Below are positions 61,466 through 64,000 of a stretch of 64,000 nt of DNA, one piece after another (positions within the stretch are counted from its first letter, which is position 1; each line of letters begins with the position of its first letter). The notes under the pieces were generated by a model, which worked only from the letters and a program-made list of their open reading frames with translations, searched no databases and was not told the DNA's origin. A program made the position numbers and the translations under genes. The DNA is taken from assembly GCF_018882415.1 (NCBI RefSeq), contig NZ_JACVOL010000001.1:907531-971530 (forward strand). The letters are read 5' to 3'. The DNA is from Polynucleobacter sp. 86C-FISCH. GTDB lineage: Bacteria; Pseudomonadota; Gammaproteobacteria; Burkholderiales; Burkholderiaceae.

Positions 61466-61542
61466 GGGTCTGTAGCTCAGCTGGTTAGAGCACTGTGTTG
61501 ATAACGCAGGGGTCGTAGGTTCAAGTCCTACCAGACCCACCA
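61466..61542 (+). tRNA. tRNA-Ile (GAT)
   Basis: 77 nt in the 16S-23S spacer, 5' GGGTCTGTAGCTCAGCTGG, anticodon GAT in TTGATAA, 3' CAGACCCACCA. Acceptor arms pair perfectly. Confidence 0.97.
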
Positions 61543-61572
61543 CCAGCCAGAAACAAGACTTAGTGGGACGTT

Positions 61573-61648
61573 GGGGGATTAGCTCAGCTGGGAGAGCACC
61601 TGCTTTGCAAGCAGGGGGTCGTCGGTTCGATCCCGTCATCCTCCACCA
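61573..61648 (+). tRNA. tRNA-Ala (TGC)
   Basis: 76 nt in the 16S-23S spacer, 5' GGGGGATTAGCTCAGCTGG, anticodon TGC in TTTGCAA, 3' ATCCTCCACCA. One G-T pair in the acceptor stem. Confidence 0.97.
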
Positions 61649-61705
61649 TCATCTAAATGTCAAAACTAAGCGATTTAACAATTGTTTAGTTTTGCCATTT
61701 ATGGC

Positions 61706-61720
61706 TGTTCTTTAAAAATT
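61706..61720 (+). promoter_or_regulatory. boxA-like site in the 16S-23S spacer
   Basis: TGTTCTTTAAAAATT. It lies between tRNA-Ala and the 23S gene, where boxA copies keep the long 23S transcript antiterminated. The rest of the 267-bp spacer contains no gene. Confidence 0.65.
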
Positions 61721-61915
61721 TGAGTAAGCAAAGTGTCAAATGTTTCTTTGAGAGGACATTTGACAATGTAATAAGGGTAAAGATTGAATCATCAATCAGT
61801 AATACAAACGAGTTTTACCAAGTTCTTAACAAAGTACTTACAGTTTGGATTACGGCAAACATGTCAGAAGTAGAAGTAAACCTGTAACAGGTACTAGCAA
61901 TGGTGCTCGTTATAG

Positions 61916-64000
<2,085 letters not shown>

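Overview
The window looks like a chromosome segment from a betaproteobacterium of the Burkholderiaceae, most likely Polynucleobacter or a close relative. I infer this from the gene order around the replication origin, the compact gene packing, the family types (DUF3717, DUF4390, orphan SET protein beside gyrB) and the 16S rRNA. The genus is recognition from memory and was not checked by alignment.

Region 1 (1-7.7 kb) is an AT-rich accessory island, probably defence related. It holds the N-terminal part of a DUF4011-type helicase, an Eco47II/Sau96I-like restriction endonuclease, a converging 5-methylcytosine methyltransferase with a fused N-terminal MerR-type helix-turn-helix, a small secreted repeat protein, a WYL-domain regulator with an unknown partner, small unknown genes, and a three-gene operon (nucleotidyltransferase, DUF6998-like protein, HD-domain protein). 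Two unexplained repeat families tie the island together: a palindrome TGTCGTTT-N-AAACGACA found three times in front of transcription units, and three hairpins sharing a GCTCA-N5-TGAGC core. The island stops beside the 3' end of a tRNA-Phe gene.

Region 2 (7.8-25.8 kb) is core chromosome, mostly on the minus strand. It has a tight seven-gene operon (def, fmt, htpX, rsmB, DUF4390, ntrY-like, ntrX-like). A divergent pair follows (short dprA, type IA topoisomerase). Next come a stand-alone MnmC oxidase-domain gene that overlaps the topoisomerase tail-to-tail by 175 bp, a GTP-type PEP carboxykinase, and mnmE, yidC, yidD, rnpA and rpmH.

Region 3 (25.8-28 kb) is the replication origin: DnaA boxes on both sides of dnaA and, just before dnaN, a run of six TAG/TAA triplets that fits a DnaA-trio unwinding element. 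Genes mostly point away from this point on both sides.

Region 4 (28-53 kb) runs rightward: dnaN, gyrB, a SET-domain protein, a DUF3717 protein, a five-gene branched-chain-amino-acid-type ABC transporter, a TSUP permease, mnmG-rsmG-parA-parB with two perfect parS sites, the nine-gene ATP synthase operon, hemE and priA. Region 5 (52.7-59.4 kb) has mixed small units: a GcvH-like protein, an MBL hydrolase, a desaturase with a zinc-ribbon protein, tRNA-Arg, two c-type cytochromes, rsmI, the diaA/gmhA-dolP pair and a GNAT enzyme. Region 6 (59.4-64 kb) is an rRNA operon: promoter, leader, 16S, tRNA-Ile, tRNA-Ala and the first part of 23S, which runs off the window.
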